64,000 nucleotides of DNA. It comes from Bin5 sp022821545 (lineage in GTDB: Bacteria > Chloroflexota > Anaerolineae > Caldilineales > Caldilineaceae). The stretch lies in NCBI GenBank assembly GCA_963664085.2, contig CAXXLO010000002.1:1116001-1180000 (forward strand). Direction: 5' to 3'. Shown here piece after piece: positions 55,850 through 64,000 of the stretch (within the stretch, counting starts at the first letter, position 1; each line of letters starts with the position of its first letter). Position numbers and translations under genes: made by a program. The notes below the pieces were generated by a model. It searched no databases. It saw only the letters and a list, made by a program, of their open reading frames with translations, and was not told where the DNA came from.

Positions 55850-56617
55850 ATGCAATTTGGAATCTGTCTACCGATAGCCGACGCCGGCATCGCCCATGCC
55901 GCCGGCTTCGATTTCGTCGAGCCGACGGTCCGGTCGCTGTCCCCGCTGGACCCGGATTTCGACGCCATCCGCGCGCCCTTCGACAGCGCGCCGCTCCCCA
56001 CGCCGGTCTTCAACGTCTTCGTACCCTCTGAGGTACCTGTGACCGGGCCGAATGTCAATTGGGAGCGGGTGGAGAGCTATCTGGAGGCCGCCATCGGCCG
56101 CGTGGCCGCGGTGGGCGGCGAGAAGATCGTCTTTGGCAGCGGCGGCGCCCGCAATGTGCCCGACGGATTCGACAAGGAGGAGGCCTTCATGCAGCTGGCG
56201 CGCTTCCTGCGGCTGGCCGGGAACGTAGCCGTGCGCAACGGCGTGACCATCGTCATCGAGCCGCTGAATTCGCGCGATTCGAACATCATCACCAGCGTCG
56301 CCGAAGGCATGGAGCTGGCGCGGGAGACCGCTCATCTGCGCGTGCGCCTGCTGGCCGATCTCTACCATATGATGGAGGACGACGAACCGCTGGAAAACAT
56401 CACCACCTGCGCCCAATGGATCGAGCACGTGCATGTCGCGGACACGCATCGCGTTGCGCCCGGTGAAGGCAGTTACCCCTATGAGGAGTTTTTCCGCCGC
56501 CTGCACAACGGCGGCTACAGCGGACGCATCTCGATCGAATGTCGCTGGGATGACCTCGCCGCCCAGGCAGGCCCCGCCGGGGAATATCTGCGCCGCATGT
56601 GGGACGAGACACGATGA
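55850..56617 (+). CDS. Sugar phosphate isomerase/epimerase (xylose isomerase-like TIM barrel)
   Basis: 255-aa AP_endonuc_2 family TIM barrel, beginning 'MQFGICLPIADAGIAHAAGF'. Metal ligands are visible as Glu in 'VTIVIEPLNSRDSN', Asp/His in 'LLADLYHMMEDDEP', His in 'EHVHVADTHR' and Glu in 'RISIECRW'. ATG 55850 was preferred over an earlier GTG because it starts the barrel; GGAG lies ten bases upstream. Its stop overlaps the next gene by four bases, so the two are translationally coupled. Reaction: probable ketose/aldose or inositol-type isomerisation. Confidence 0.88.
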   Translation: MQFGICLPIADAGIAHAAGFDFVEPTVRSLSPLDPDFDAIRAPFDSAPLPTPVFNVFVPSEVPVTGPNVNWERVESYLEAAIGRVAAVGGEKIVFGSGGARNVPDGFDKEEAFMQLARFLRLAGNVAVRNGVTIVIEPLNSRDSNIITSVAEGMELARETAHLRVRLLADLYHMMEDDEPLENITTCAQWIEHVHVADTHRVAPGEGSYPYEEFFRRLHNGGYSGRISIECRWDDLAAQAGPAGEYLRRMWDETR

Positions 56618-57648
56618 CACAACACGAACAGTCCGAACTTGGCTTTGCCCTCCTCGGCGCGGGCATGGTGGCGGAGTATCACCTGAATGCCATCCGGGAA
56701 TGCGCCGACCTGGGCGCGCGCCTGGTCGGCGTCGGCCACTATAATTCGGACAGCTACGGTGAGATCTCCCAGCGTTTCGGCGTGCCGGCCCGCCCCTACG
56801 ACGAACTGCTCGCAGACCCGGCCGTCGCTGCCGTCTGCATCTGCACGCCCAGCGGCCAGCACGCCCGGCAGGCGATCGCGGCCGCTTCGAGCGGCAAGCA
56901 CGTGCTGGTGGAAAAGCCGATGGCCCTCTCGCTGGCCGACGCCGACGCCATGATCGCCGCCTGCCGCGAGAACGGCGTGCAGCTGGGCGTCTGCCTGCAG
57001 CGCCGGGCGGAGCCGCTCTTCCGCCGGGTCCACGACGCCATCCACGCCGGCGACCTGGGCGAAATCACGCTGGGCGTGGTGACGATGCCCTACTTCCGCG
57101 ATGAGCCCTACTACGCCCAGGCGGATTGGCGCGGCACCTGGGAGATGGACGGCGGCGGCGTGCTGATGAACCAGGGCATTCACATCATCGACCTGCTGCT
57201 CTGGTTCCTCGGCGACCCGGTCGACGTACATGCCTTCGCCGATTCACGGCATCGCTCGGTCGAGATCGAGGACACCGCCGGCGCGGTGCTGCGCTTTGCC
57301 AACGGCGCCGTGGCGACCATCACCGCCACCGTGGCTACTGACCCCGGATTTCCCCACCGGCTGGAGGTCTACGGGACCAACGGCGGCATCCAGATCGAAG
57401 GGGAGTCTGTCCTGCGCTGGGGGCTGGCCGACGAGTCCAAAGCGACGGTCGAACCCTGGCCGGTCGCCACCGAGCAGGTGGACCCCGGCATGGCCGGCGA
57501 CCCCCGCGGCATCTCCACCAGCGGCCATATCGCCATCCTCAAGGACTTCATCGCCGGCATCCGCCGCGGCGAGGACCCGGTCATCGACGGGTTGGAAGGC
57601 CGGCGCAGTTTGGCCGCGATTCTGGCGGTGTATGAGGACAGTTTTTAG
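56614..57648 (+). CDS. Gfo/Idh/MocA-family oxidoreductase
   Basis: 344-aa NAD(P)-dependent dehydrogenase-like protein. Rossmann start 'LGFALLGAGMVAEYHLNAIR', 'VLVEKPMALSLADADAMIAA' near residue 100, and 'GGGVLMNQGIHIIDLLLWFLG' in the second domain. ATG 56614 overlaps the isomerase stop (ATGA). The coupled isomerase and this dehydrogenase suggest sequential steps in sugar or inositol breakdown. Specific substrate unknown. Confidence 0.9.
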   Translation: MTQHEQSELGFALLGAGMVAEYHLNAIRECADLGARLVGVGHYNSDSYGEISQRFGVPARPYDELLADPAVAAVCICTPSGQHARQAIAAASSGKHVLVEKPMALSLADADAMIAACRENGVQLGVCLQRRAEPLFRRVHDAIHAGDLGEITLGVVTMPYFRDEPYYAQADWRGTWEMDGGGVLMNQGIHIIDLLLWFLGDPVDVHAFADSRHRSVEIEDTAGAVLRFANGAVATITATVATDPGFPHRLEVYGTNGGIQIEGESVLRWGLADESKATVEPWPVATEQVDPGMAGDPRGISTSGHIAILKDFIAGIRRGEDPVIDGLEGRRSLAAILAVYEDSF

Positions 57649-57751
57649 TAGTCAGTTTTTGTTTTTTTGGTGGTCGTTCTGTCCAGACTGTAATTCCTCT
57701 TATTCGGGAACTTCCAGGACGGTGCGGCTTCATTCAGAGAGAAATAGCAAT

Positions 57752-58594
57752 ATGACAACTGCATCCTTCACTATCAGCGCCTTTGGCGACGAGATCGCGG
57801 ACGATCTGGAGTCGCAGCTGCAAACGCTCAACGAACTGAATATCCCCTGCCTGGAGCTGCGGGCCGCGTGGGGGCAGAACGTCCTCCACATGTCCGATGA
57901 GCGGGTCGCGAAGGTGCGCGCGCTGTGCGACGCCCGCGGCGTGACGATCAGCGCGATTGGCAGCCCGGTCGGCAAAAGCCCCATCGAGGAGCCGGTCGAG
58001 ACGGAGGTGCAGAACCTGCGCCGACTGATCGAGATCGCCCGCCAGCTGGGCACCGGCAACATCCGCATCTTCTCCTTCCACCCGCCCGCAGACGGCGGCG
58101 GCTACGACAGCTACGTGGACACCGCCATCGACCGGCTGCGCCGCCTGACCGACGTCGCCGCGGCTGAGGGCGTCACCCTGCTGCTGGAAAACGAGAAGGG
58201 CATCGTCGGCGACACGCTCGACCGCTGCGTCAAGCTGGTCGACGCCATCGACAGCCCCCATCTGGTCTTCCTCTGGGACCCGGCCAACTTCGTGCAGGTG
58301 GGCGAGGAGCGCATCACCGAGCGGGGCTGGCCTCTGATCGGCGGCCGCGTGGGCTATGTGCATATCAAGGACTGCAAGCTGGGGGGAGGCGTCAAAGCCG
58401 CCGGCGAAGGCGACGGACAGATCCCCGAACTGCTGGACCGGCTCATCGACAGCGGCTATCAGGGCATGCTCGCCCTGGAGCCGCACCTGGCCGTCGCCGC
58501 GCACAGCAGCGGTTTCAGCGGCCCGGACGGCATGGCCTACGCCGTGGAGTCGCTGCGAAAAGTGATGCGCGCCCGAGGGGCTGTGGAAAACTGA
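57752..58594 (+). CDS. Sugar phosphate isomerase/epimerase (TIM barrel)
   Basis: 280-aa AP_endonuc_2 barrel. 'FGDEIADDLESQLQTLNEL' at the start and Glu/His metal residues in 'VTLLLENEKGIVG', 'LVFLWDPANFVQ', 'GYVHIKDCK' and 'GMLALEPHLAV'. The ATG has only a weak AGAGAG ahead of it. Second of three such isomerases in 7 kb; it directly precedes the GH88 gene (39 bp), which implies that the two work on the same uronate-derived sugar. Confidence 0.88.
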   Translation: MTTASFTISAFGDEIADDLESQLQTLNELNIPCLELRAAWGQNVLHMSDERVAKVRALCDARGVTISAIGSPVGKSPIEEPVETEVQNLRRLIEIARQLGTGNIRIFSFHPPADGGGYDSYVDTAIDRLRRLTDVAAAEGVTLLLENEKGIVGDTLDRCVKLVDAIDSPHLVFLWDPANFVQVGEERITERGWPLIGGRVGYVHIKDCKLGGGVKAAGEGDGQIPELLDRLIDSGYQGMLALEPHLAVAAHSSGFSGPDGMAYAVESLRKVMRARGAVEN

Positions 58595-58633
58595 GTCTGA
58601 AAGAAACCTAGTGTTGACCGGAGACAAAAGCCC

Positions 58634-59740
58634 ATGATTGACCTTGATAATCTGCAATCCAAATGTGAAAGAACCGTCGATTTCGCGGCCGGGCAGCTGC
58701 GCAACCTGGTGGAAGCCCACCCGGACCATTTCCCGATGTACACGCAGAACGGGAAATGGCTGCACGACGGCGAGGCGTGGACGAACTGGTGCGAAGGCTT
58801 CCTCGGCGGACAGCTCTGGCTGGTCTACCAGGCCACCGGCGACGAATACTTCCGCGAGAAGGCCGAGCACTACTCCCGCCTGCTGGAACACCGCAAGACC
58901 GACCGCAACGTCCACGATCTCGGCTTCCTGTTCTTCTCCACCTGGAAACGCTGGTACGACATTACCGGCGAAGAGGACAAGAACGCGGTCGTCGTCGAGG
59001 CCGGCCAGACCCTCGCCAAGCGGTTCAAGGAGAAGGGCGAATACCTGCGCTCCTTCGTCTCCGACGAGAGCCTCTTCATCGACATTATGATGAACGTGCC
59101 GATCATCTTCTACGCGGCGCAGGAGACCGATGACGAAGAGCTGTGGGAGACCGCCTACCGCCACTGCCTGACCACCCGCCGCTACCTGGTGCGGGGCGAC
59201 GGCAGCACCTCGCACGAGGGCATCTTCGACCTCGAAACGGGCGAGTTCCTCCGCCAGACCACCCACCAGGGCTGGCGCGACGACTCCTCCTGGGCGCGCG
59301 GGCTTGGCTGGTCGCTCTACGGCTTCGGCACCGTGTACGGCCTGACCGGGGACGCCCGCTTCCTCAAGACCAGCCAGGACAACGCCTGGTTCTACATGGA
59401 AAACACGCCCGACCACGGCATCCCGCCCAACGACTGGATGGAGGCGGAGCCGCAGAACCCGCACGAGAGCTCGGCCGCGGCCATCGCCGCCAGCGGCCTG
59501 ATCCAGCTTTCCCAGTTGGTCGGCGACCCGACGCTGGGCAAGCAGTATCACGACTACGCCCTCCGGATCGTCGATACCCTGACCGAGCCGGAGTTTGTCG
59601 CCATCGAAGACGATGGATGGGAGGGCGTCCTCAAGCAGGGCATGTACCACGAACGGCTGGGGCTGGGCGTAAATGAAAGCGTGATGTGGGGAGACTACTT
59701 CTTCCTGGAAGCGGTGTGTAAGGTCCTGGGGGCGGAGTGA
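58634..59740 (+). CDS. GH88 unsaturated glucuronyl/galacturonyl hydrolase
   Basis: 368-aa alpha6/alpha6-barrel glycoside hydrolase family 88 or 105-type enzyme. It releases the unsaturated uronic acid left by polysaccharide lyases. Catalytic Asp95 lies in 'NVHDLGFLFFSTWKRWYDI', a second conserved Asp in 'ESLFIDIMMNVPI', and 'SSWARGLGWSLYGFG' is the typical active-site loop. GGAG before the ATG. No signal peptide, so it is cytoplasmic and works on imported unsaturated disaccharides. Followed after 4 bp by an SDR; forms a functional set with it and the isomerase upstream. Confidence 0.9.
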   Translation: MIDLDNLQSKCERTVDFAAGQLRNLVEAHPDHFPMYTQNGKWLHDGEAWTNWCEGFLGGQLWLVYQATGDEYFREKAEHYSRLLEHRKTDRNVHDLGFLFFSTWKRWYDITGEEDKNAVVVEAGQTLAKRFKEKGEYLRSFVSDESLFIDIMMNVPIIFYAAQETDDEELWETAYRHCLTTRRYLVRGDGSTSHEGIFDLETGEFLRQTTHQGWRDDSSWARGLGWSLYGFGTVYGLTGDARFLKTSQDNAWFYMENTPDHGIPPNDWMEAEPQNPHESSAAAIAASGLIQLSQLVGDPTLGKQYHDYALRIVDTLTEPEFVAIEDDGWEGVLKQGMYHERLGLGVNESVMWGDYFFLEAVCKVLGAE

Positions 59741-59744
59741 CACC

Positions 59745-60527
<783 letters not shown>

Positions 60528-60693
60528 GATGACGGAAGCCTGTCCGAAACTTCCTGTAAGTTGTTCGAGAATTGGATATCGCTCCAACTCCAAAGATCAC
60601 CCATGTCAGTTATTCGAGGCGAGGAATGAATGTACAACAGTCGCCACAGGAATAGCCATGTGGAATGGCCTCGTTAACTGAGGATACGTTCAA

Positions 60694-61782
60694 ATGCCGA
60701 TAGAAACAGGGATTTGGCGAATTAACAAAAACTCACAACTGCAGCCCTTGTCCCTTAGTGGAATGGACTGTGAACAACGCTTGCAGGATGTCATTGCTGA
60801 AGACATTTCTATTGTTGACCCTCGACTCATGGTAATCGGTCAGGAAGTTGCTACTGCTCATGGAGGTCGCATTGACCTACTCGCAATTGATGCAGACGGT
60901 AACTTGGCAGTAGTTGAGTTGAAACGCGGTCAGACGCCAAGAGAAGTCGTGTCGCAGACTCTTGATTACGGTTCCTGGGTTCGCCACCTGCCCTCGGAAG
61001 AAATAGCAGATATCTTTATTGACTACCAGCGGGACGTTCTCAAGAAAGAGACGCCAGTAGGAATAAACGATGCGCTCTTAAAGCAGTTCGATTTCGTTCC
61101 TGACGAACTCAATTCCTCTCATCGACTCGTGATTGTTGCAGAGGAACTCGACTTGTCGACTGAGCGTATTGTTTCATATCTCCAAGAGGAGTACGGGGTT
61201 GATATAAATGTTGTCCTTTTCCGTACTTTCCAGGATGAAGACCGTCTGTACTTAACCCGTACTTGGCTTATTGAACCGGATGCCCTTGCTACCGAAGTGT
61301 CCTCTTCGTCCAAGTCAAAGGGGGAATGGAATGGAGAGTATTATGTTTCGTTCGGTGAAGGAGAAAGCCGTAAGTGGAACGATGCAAAGAAATACGGGTT
61401 TGTAAGCGCTGGTGGTGGAGAGTGGTACGTGAAAACTCTCAGAAGGCTTCAACCAGGTAACCGTGTATGGGTATCCGTACCTGGGACGGGATACGTCGGC
61501 GTCGGAGAGGTTTTGGAGCCTGCCGTGCGTTTTGACCAATTTAAGGTTAACTTGCACGGCACTCTCACTCCCTTAATTGAACTAGAGGTTGAGGCGCCCG
61601 CAGCGTTCGATACAAAGCACGACGAGCATTTTGTCGCCGTCAAGTGGATAAAGAAAGTCGCCCTTCAAGAAGCAGTAAAAGAAAGAGGCTTCTTTGGGAA
61701 CCAGAACACGGTGGCTCAGCCACGCAGCCCCAAGTGGGCCTTTACAGTCGACCGCCTGAAGACTCTGTGGGGAGTAAATTGA
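60694..61782 (+). CDS. NucS-like (DUF91) endonuclease-domain protein
   Basis: 362-aa protein with an N-terminal RecB/NucS-type PD-(D/E)xK nuclease core: Asp in 'GGRIDLLAIDADGNLAVVE' and Glu-x-Lys in 'VVELKRGQT' (about residues 58-84). The C-terminal half ('EWNGEYYVSFGEGESRKWND', 'GNRVWVSVPGTGYVGVGEV') is an EVE/PUA-like beta domain. GAGG precedes the ATG. Codon use and base composition are AT-richer than the flanking sugar genes, and it interrupts the catabolic cluster. Similar nucleases occur as orphan defence or repair genes. Real NucS is a mismatch-specific endonuclease; identity here is only at domain level. Confidence 0.75.
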   Translation: MPIETGIWRINKNSQLQPLSLSGMDCEQRLQDVIAEDISIVDPRLMVIGQEVATAHGGRIDLLAIDADGNLAVVELKRGQTPREVVSQTLDYGSWVRHLPSEEIADIFIDYQRDVLKKETPVGINDALLKQFDFVPDELNSSHRLVIVAEELDLSTERIVSYLQEEYGVDINVVLFRTFQDEDRLYLTRTWLIEPDALATEVSSSSKSKGEWNGEYYVSFGEGESRKWNDAKKYGFVSAGGGEWYVKTLRRLQPGNRVWVSVPGTGYVGVGEVLEPAVRFDQFKVNLHGTLTPLIELEVEAPAAFDTKHDEHFVAVKWIKKVALQEAVKERGFFGNQNTVAQPRSPKWAFTVDRLKTLWGVN

Positions 61783-62008
61783 TGCTGACCCCGAATGAGA
61801 CCAAGATTTTGCGAATGTGATCACGGGGGCCAAGACAGGTATGATGCCAAAGTGAAGCCCAAACGAAAAGTCTTAGTCGCCAATTGAACCTATATTACTT
61901 GAGGATTTACATTTTGTCGGATTAACATCTGGTCTTCAGGCAATTTCAGGCGGTATATCCCCTTTCTCCTGACCATCCTGAACAAATGACAAGCGGAGTT
62001 AAAGAGAT

Positions 62009-62836
62009 ATGAAACTGATCGTTTTCAGCAAGATGCTCCAGGAAAAGAGTATCGCCGAACTGATCGAACTGGCGCAGAAGCACGGCTACGACGGCTATGA
62101 CCTGGCGGTGCGGCCCGGCCATCCGGTCAACCCGGACAACGCGGCCGAAGCCCTGCCGGAGGCCCAGGCGCAGATGGAACAGGCCGGCCTGCAGATCGGC
62201 ATGGTCACGGGCAACTTCGACCTGCTCACGGCCGACCACCCCCTGGCGGAACCGCTGCTGGCCGCAATGGACAGCGCCGACGTCAGGCTGCTCAAGCTGG
62301 GCTACTTCAGGTTCGAGCCGCAGACGATGGACTACTGGGAGCAGGTGGACAGCGTGCGCCGGGCCTTCGCCGCCTGGGAAAGGCTGGCCAGCATCTACAA
62401 CGTCAAGATCTGCTACCACACGCACTCCCACTACTGCATGGGCCTCAACGCCGCCGCCCTCATGCATCTGCTGCGCGACTTCAACCCCGCCTACCTGGGC
62501 GCGTATCTGGACCCCGGCCACTTCGCGGTCGACGGCGAACCGTTCGACTTCGGCCTGGCGATGGCGCGCGAGCATCTGAGCATCCTCTCCGTAAAAGACG
62601 TCCTCATCGAGCGTGTTGCCAAAAACGGCCACGGCGCGGCCAAAGCGCTCTGGGTCCCCGCCGGCGAAGGTATCGTCGACTGGACGGCCATATTCACCGA
62701 ACTGCGCCGCATCAACTACGACGGCTTCCTCTCCATCCACTGCGAGTACGACATCGACGACGGCGAAGACTGGTTCGACACCTTCGTGCGCGAGGTGGCC
62801 TTCTTCCGCAAGATGAGAGAGAACGGCGAGGAGTGA
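62009..62836 (+). CDS. Sugar phosphate isomerase/epimerase (TIM barrel)
   Basis: 275-aa AP_endonuc_2 family barrel. 'SIAELIELAQKHGYDGYDLA' at the start, His in 'NVKICYHTHSHYCMGLN', Asp/His in 'LGAYLDPGHFAVDG' and Glu in 'FLSIHCEYDI' are the metal-site residues. GGAG ten bases before the ATG. Third isomerase of the sugar region; separated from the others by the nuclease gene and a 226-bp non-coding gap (61783-62008) in which I see nothing. It returns to the GC-rich codon use of the core sugar genes. Confidence 0.88.
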   Translation: MKLIVFSKMLQEKSIAELIELAQKHGYDGYDLAVRPGHPVNPDNAAEALPEAQAQMEQAGLQIGMVTGNFDLLTADHPLAEPLLAAMDSADVRLLKLGYFRFEPQTMDYWEQVDSVRRAFAAWERLASIYNVKICYHTHSHYCMGLNAAALMHLLRDFNPAYLGAYLDPGHFAVDGEPFDFGLAMAREHLSILSVKDVLIERVAKNGHGAAKALWVPAGEGIVDWTAIFTELRRINYDGFLSIHCEYDIDDGEDWFDTFVREVAFFRKMRENGEE

Positions 62837-62881
62837 GAGAGACTATCGCCCCTCATAGGTTAAGCAAGGAGGTTGAAGCGG

Positions 62882-63937
62882 ATGATAAAGAGTCTTAACG
62901 TAAAAGGCCTGAACAACCGAATTGATGCCGACATGGAGTTCAATGAAGACCTGAACATAATTACCGGCAAGAATGGGTCGGGAAAGACCACCTTGCTGAA
63001 GCTTCTCTGGTACCTGATCAGCGGGAATCTTGAGCGGATTATCCCTGAAATTCCGTTTCAAAGTGTTTCAGTCACAACTGACTCCTTCTCCTTATCTTTA
63101 GTAAAAGAAACATCTGACGAGATCCTGGTGATCTCAAAATTTCCCGGAGAGGAAAAATCAGTAGAAAAAGCAGATGCTGAGATGGTGAACCTCATCTTCG
63201 TTGACCTAAGCAGCCCGATCGCACGCGCGATGAAAAAAAGTTTATTCTTTCCAACATTCAGAAGAATCGAAGGTGGTTTTCACGCGGGAAGTACCCCATC
63301 CTTTACCGAATTCGACATGCTCCAATTAGAAAAAGCATTGTCGGTGCTTTCAGATGATTTGTCGGTTCATGATCACAGATTCATTTCTTCAATCTCAACC
63401 AATGATATTGGCCAACTTCTGAAGCAGAAGTACGGCGATATCCATATAAGAATTAGTAATCTTCAATCAAAGGTCTTAGACGACATTTCACAGAAAATCC
63501 AGGTCTCCTCTGGTGGTGAGATAGAGTCTGCAACATCAAAGACCACTCCTTCTGTACTGAATGAGATTCAACAGCTTGCTGACGAACGAGACCGGTTGCG
63601 CAGGCCGTTTGTGGCGCTGTCTGAGCTTACGCAGAACATCTTACAATATCAGGCTATTCGAGTCAGCGGAAGGAGTGCCCACGAAGAAGGCGCGGACGGG
63701 ATTACTCTGGGAGAAAAAATAGGCGGGACAGCTCTTGATACAGTAGAGGAGGCTATCGCGTCTGATAAACTCTCCTCTGGAGAGAAGCAGATGCTGAGCT
63801 TATCTACGCCAAGTATCCTGACAAAGAGATTCCGTTGGGAGAGGATCGAGGAGCAAGTTAGTGCCGACGCCGTCCCCCACGGTAGAGGAATTGGTCGCTG
63901 CGCTTCAACGATCCGCACTGCCAACGGTTGTTGTTGA
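62882..63937 (+). CDS. PARIS AriA-like AAA ATPase, internally deleted
   Basis: ABC/SMC-like ATPase with Walker A 'ITGKNGSGKTTLLKLLWYL' near residue 30 and the signature 'KLSSGEKQMLS' near residue 300. Directly after the signature the frame diverges. In the +2 frame the sequence reads 'IYAKYPDKEIPLGEDRG' and stops at 63861, the normal C-terminus of these proteins. About 60 codons holding Walker B, D-loop and switch His are therefore missing and the frame is shifted; as written the frame runs on with meaningless residues to 63937. Start: ATG 62882, nine bases after AAGGAGG. Pairs with a DUF4435 gene downstream. AT-rich, probably acquired. Confidence 0.78.
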   Translation: MIKSLNVKGLNNRIDADMEFNEDLNIITGKNGSGKTTLLKLLWYLISGNLERIIPEIPFQSVSVTTDSFSLSLVKETSDEILVISKFPGEEKSVEKADAEMVNLIFVDLSSPIARAMKKSLFFPTFRRIEGGFHAGSTPSFTEFDMLQLEKALSVLSDDLSVHDHRFISSISTNDIGQLLKQKYGDIHIRISNLQSKVLDDISQKIQVSSGGEIESATSKTTPSVLNEIQQLADERDRLRRPFVALSELTQNILQYQAIRVSGRSAHEEGADGITLGEKIGGTALDTVEEAIASDKLSSGEKQMLSLSTPSILTKRFRWERIEEQVSADAVPHGRGIGRCASTIRTANGCC

Positions 63938-64000
63938 AGGCCAAGAGGATATGCGCATCTATCGCTGGGTAGAGGCACGCCTCGGTAATCGAGCCGCGAA
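63861..64000 (+). CDS. DUF4435/TOPRIM-like protein, AriB-like (partial at window end)
   Basis: The first 46 codons of a gene starting at GTG 63861, with GAGGAG seven bases upstream and a one-base overlap with the real ATPase stop codon (TAGTG). The product 'ELVAALQRSALPTVVVEGQE' then 'DMRIYRWVEARLGNR' matches the N-terminal TOPRIM-like Glu motif of DUF4435 proteins. In the PARIS anti-phage system AriA (ATPase) is paired with AriB (DUF4435), which acts as a toxic nuclease when released. Only the first strand and helix are inside the window, so assignment rests on this motif plus the neighbour. Confidence 0.65.
   Translation, partial: MPTPSPTVEELVAALQRSALPTVVVEGQEDMRIYRWVEARLGNRAA

Noticed and set aside
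61783..62008. Insertion-sequence end between nuclease and isomerase genes
   Set aside because: The phrase following the nuclease stop looks reminiscent of an IS terminus, but I found no inverted partner or transposase fragment.

Overview
The window is GC-rich, densely coding bacterial chromosome. Gene content points to the Chloroflexota, probably a Caldilineales/Anaerolineae-type heterotroph. The reasons are the SCO1664 / DUF3090 / phosphomutase trio (known only from Actinobacteria and Chloroflexi), a fused NDP-sugar pyrophosphorylase/phosphomannomutase-like protein, large secreted proteins with Ser/Thr/Pro linkers, and many Gfo/Idh/MocA, TIM-barrel isomerase, phytanoyl-CoA dioxygenase-like and sulfatase genes. 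The taxonomic call is inference; there is no rRNA or tRNA gene here to anchor it.

Layout. 1-2.0 kb: a peptide-type ABC solute-binding protein running off the left edge. 2.2-9.3 kb: a molybdenum hydroxylase (xanthine dehydrogenase family) locus with an FAD subunit, a fused 2Fe-2S/Mo subunit, a fused YqeC-MocA cofactor-maturation protein, a class II aldolase and an embedded ATPase. 9.3-10.9 kb: two CBS-domain proteins and a frameshifted tsaE. 11.1-19.3 kb: a SpoIID-domain secreted protein, the NDP-sugar pyrophosphorylase fusion and the uncharacterised kinase/DUF3090/phosphomutase trio. 19.5-26.4 kb: an AT-richer accessory island holding a 984-aa/176-aa pair, an FRG-TPR protein overlapping a PIN toxin, a Cys-motif protein and decayed gene ends. 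26.7-28.6 kb: a hybrid histidine kinase with its own DNA-binding regulator. 28.9-35.4 kb: secreted proteins (one frameshifted), an IS66 remnant and degenerate tandem repeats. 35.6-38.3 kb: a GNAT/CelD-type protein and a sulfatase. 38.7-44.8 kb: a MacAB-type export operon in which one ATPase carries an AbrB-like tail. 44.9-62.8 kb: a sugar/uronate catabolic region with dehydrogenases, a complete sugar ABC transporter, a beta-propeller glycosidase-like protein, GH88 and three TIM-barrel isomerases. Accessory DNA interrupts it: a methyltransferase with a truncated candidate endonuclease, an orphan HicB and a NucS-like nuclease. 62.9-64 kb: a PARIS-like ATPase/DUF4435 pair, the ATPase internally deleted and the partner cut by the window edge.

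How the genes work together. The Mo-hydroxylase subunits and their maturation factor form one functional unit. The sugar region imports and breaks down oxidised or uronic saccharides: transporter, then GH88 and the propeller glycosidase, then dehydrogenases and isomerases. The accessory patches look like remnants and modules of anti-phage defence inserted into this metabolic background. The less familiar candidates for a new system are the FRG-TPR/PIN overlap at 24.2-26.3 kb, the 176-aa/984-aa pair at 19.5-23.0 kb, and the ABC ATPase-AbrB fusion at 43 kb. All calls come from reading the sequence; no database search was run.
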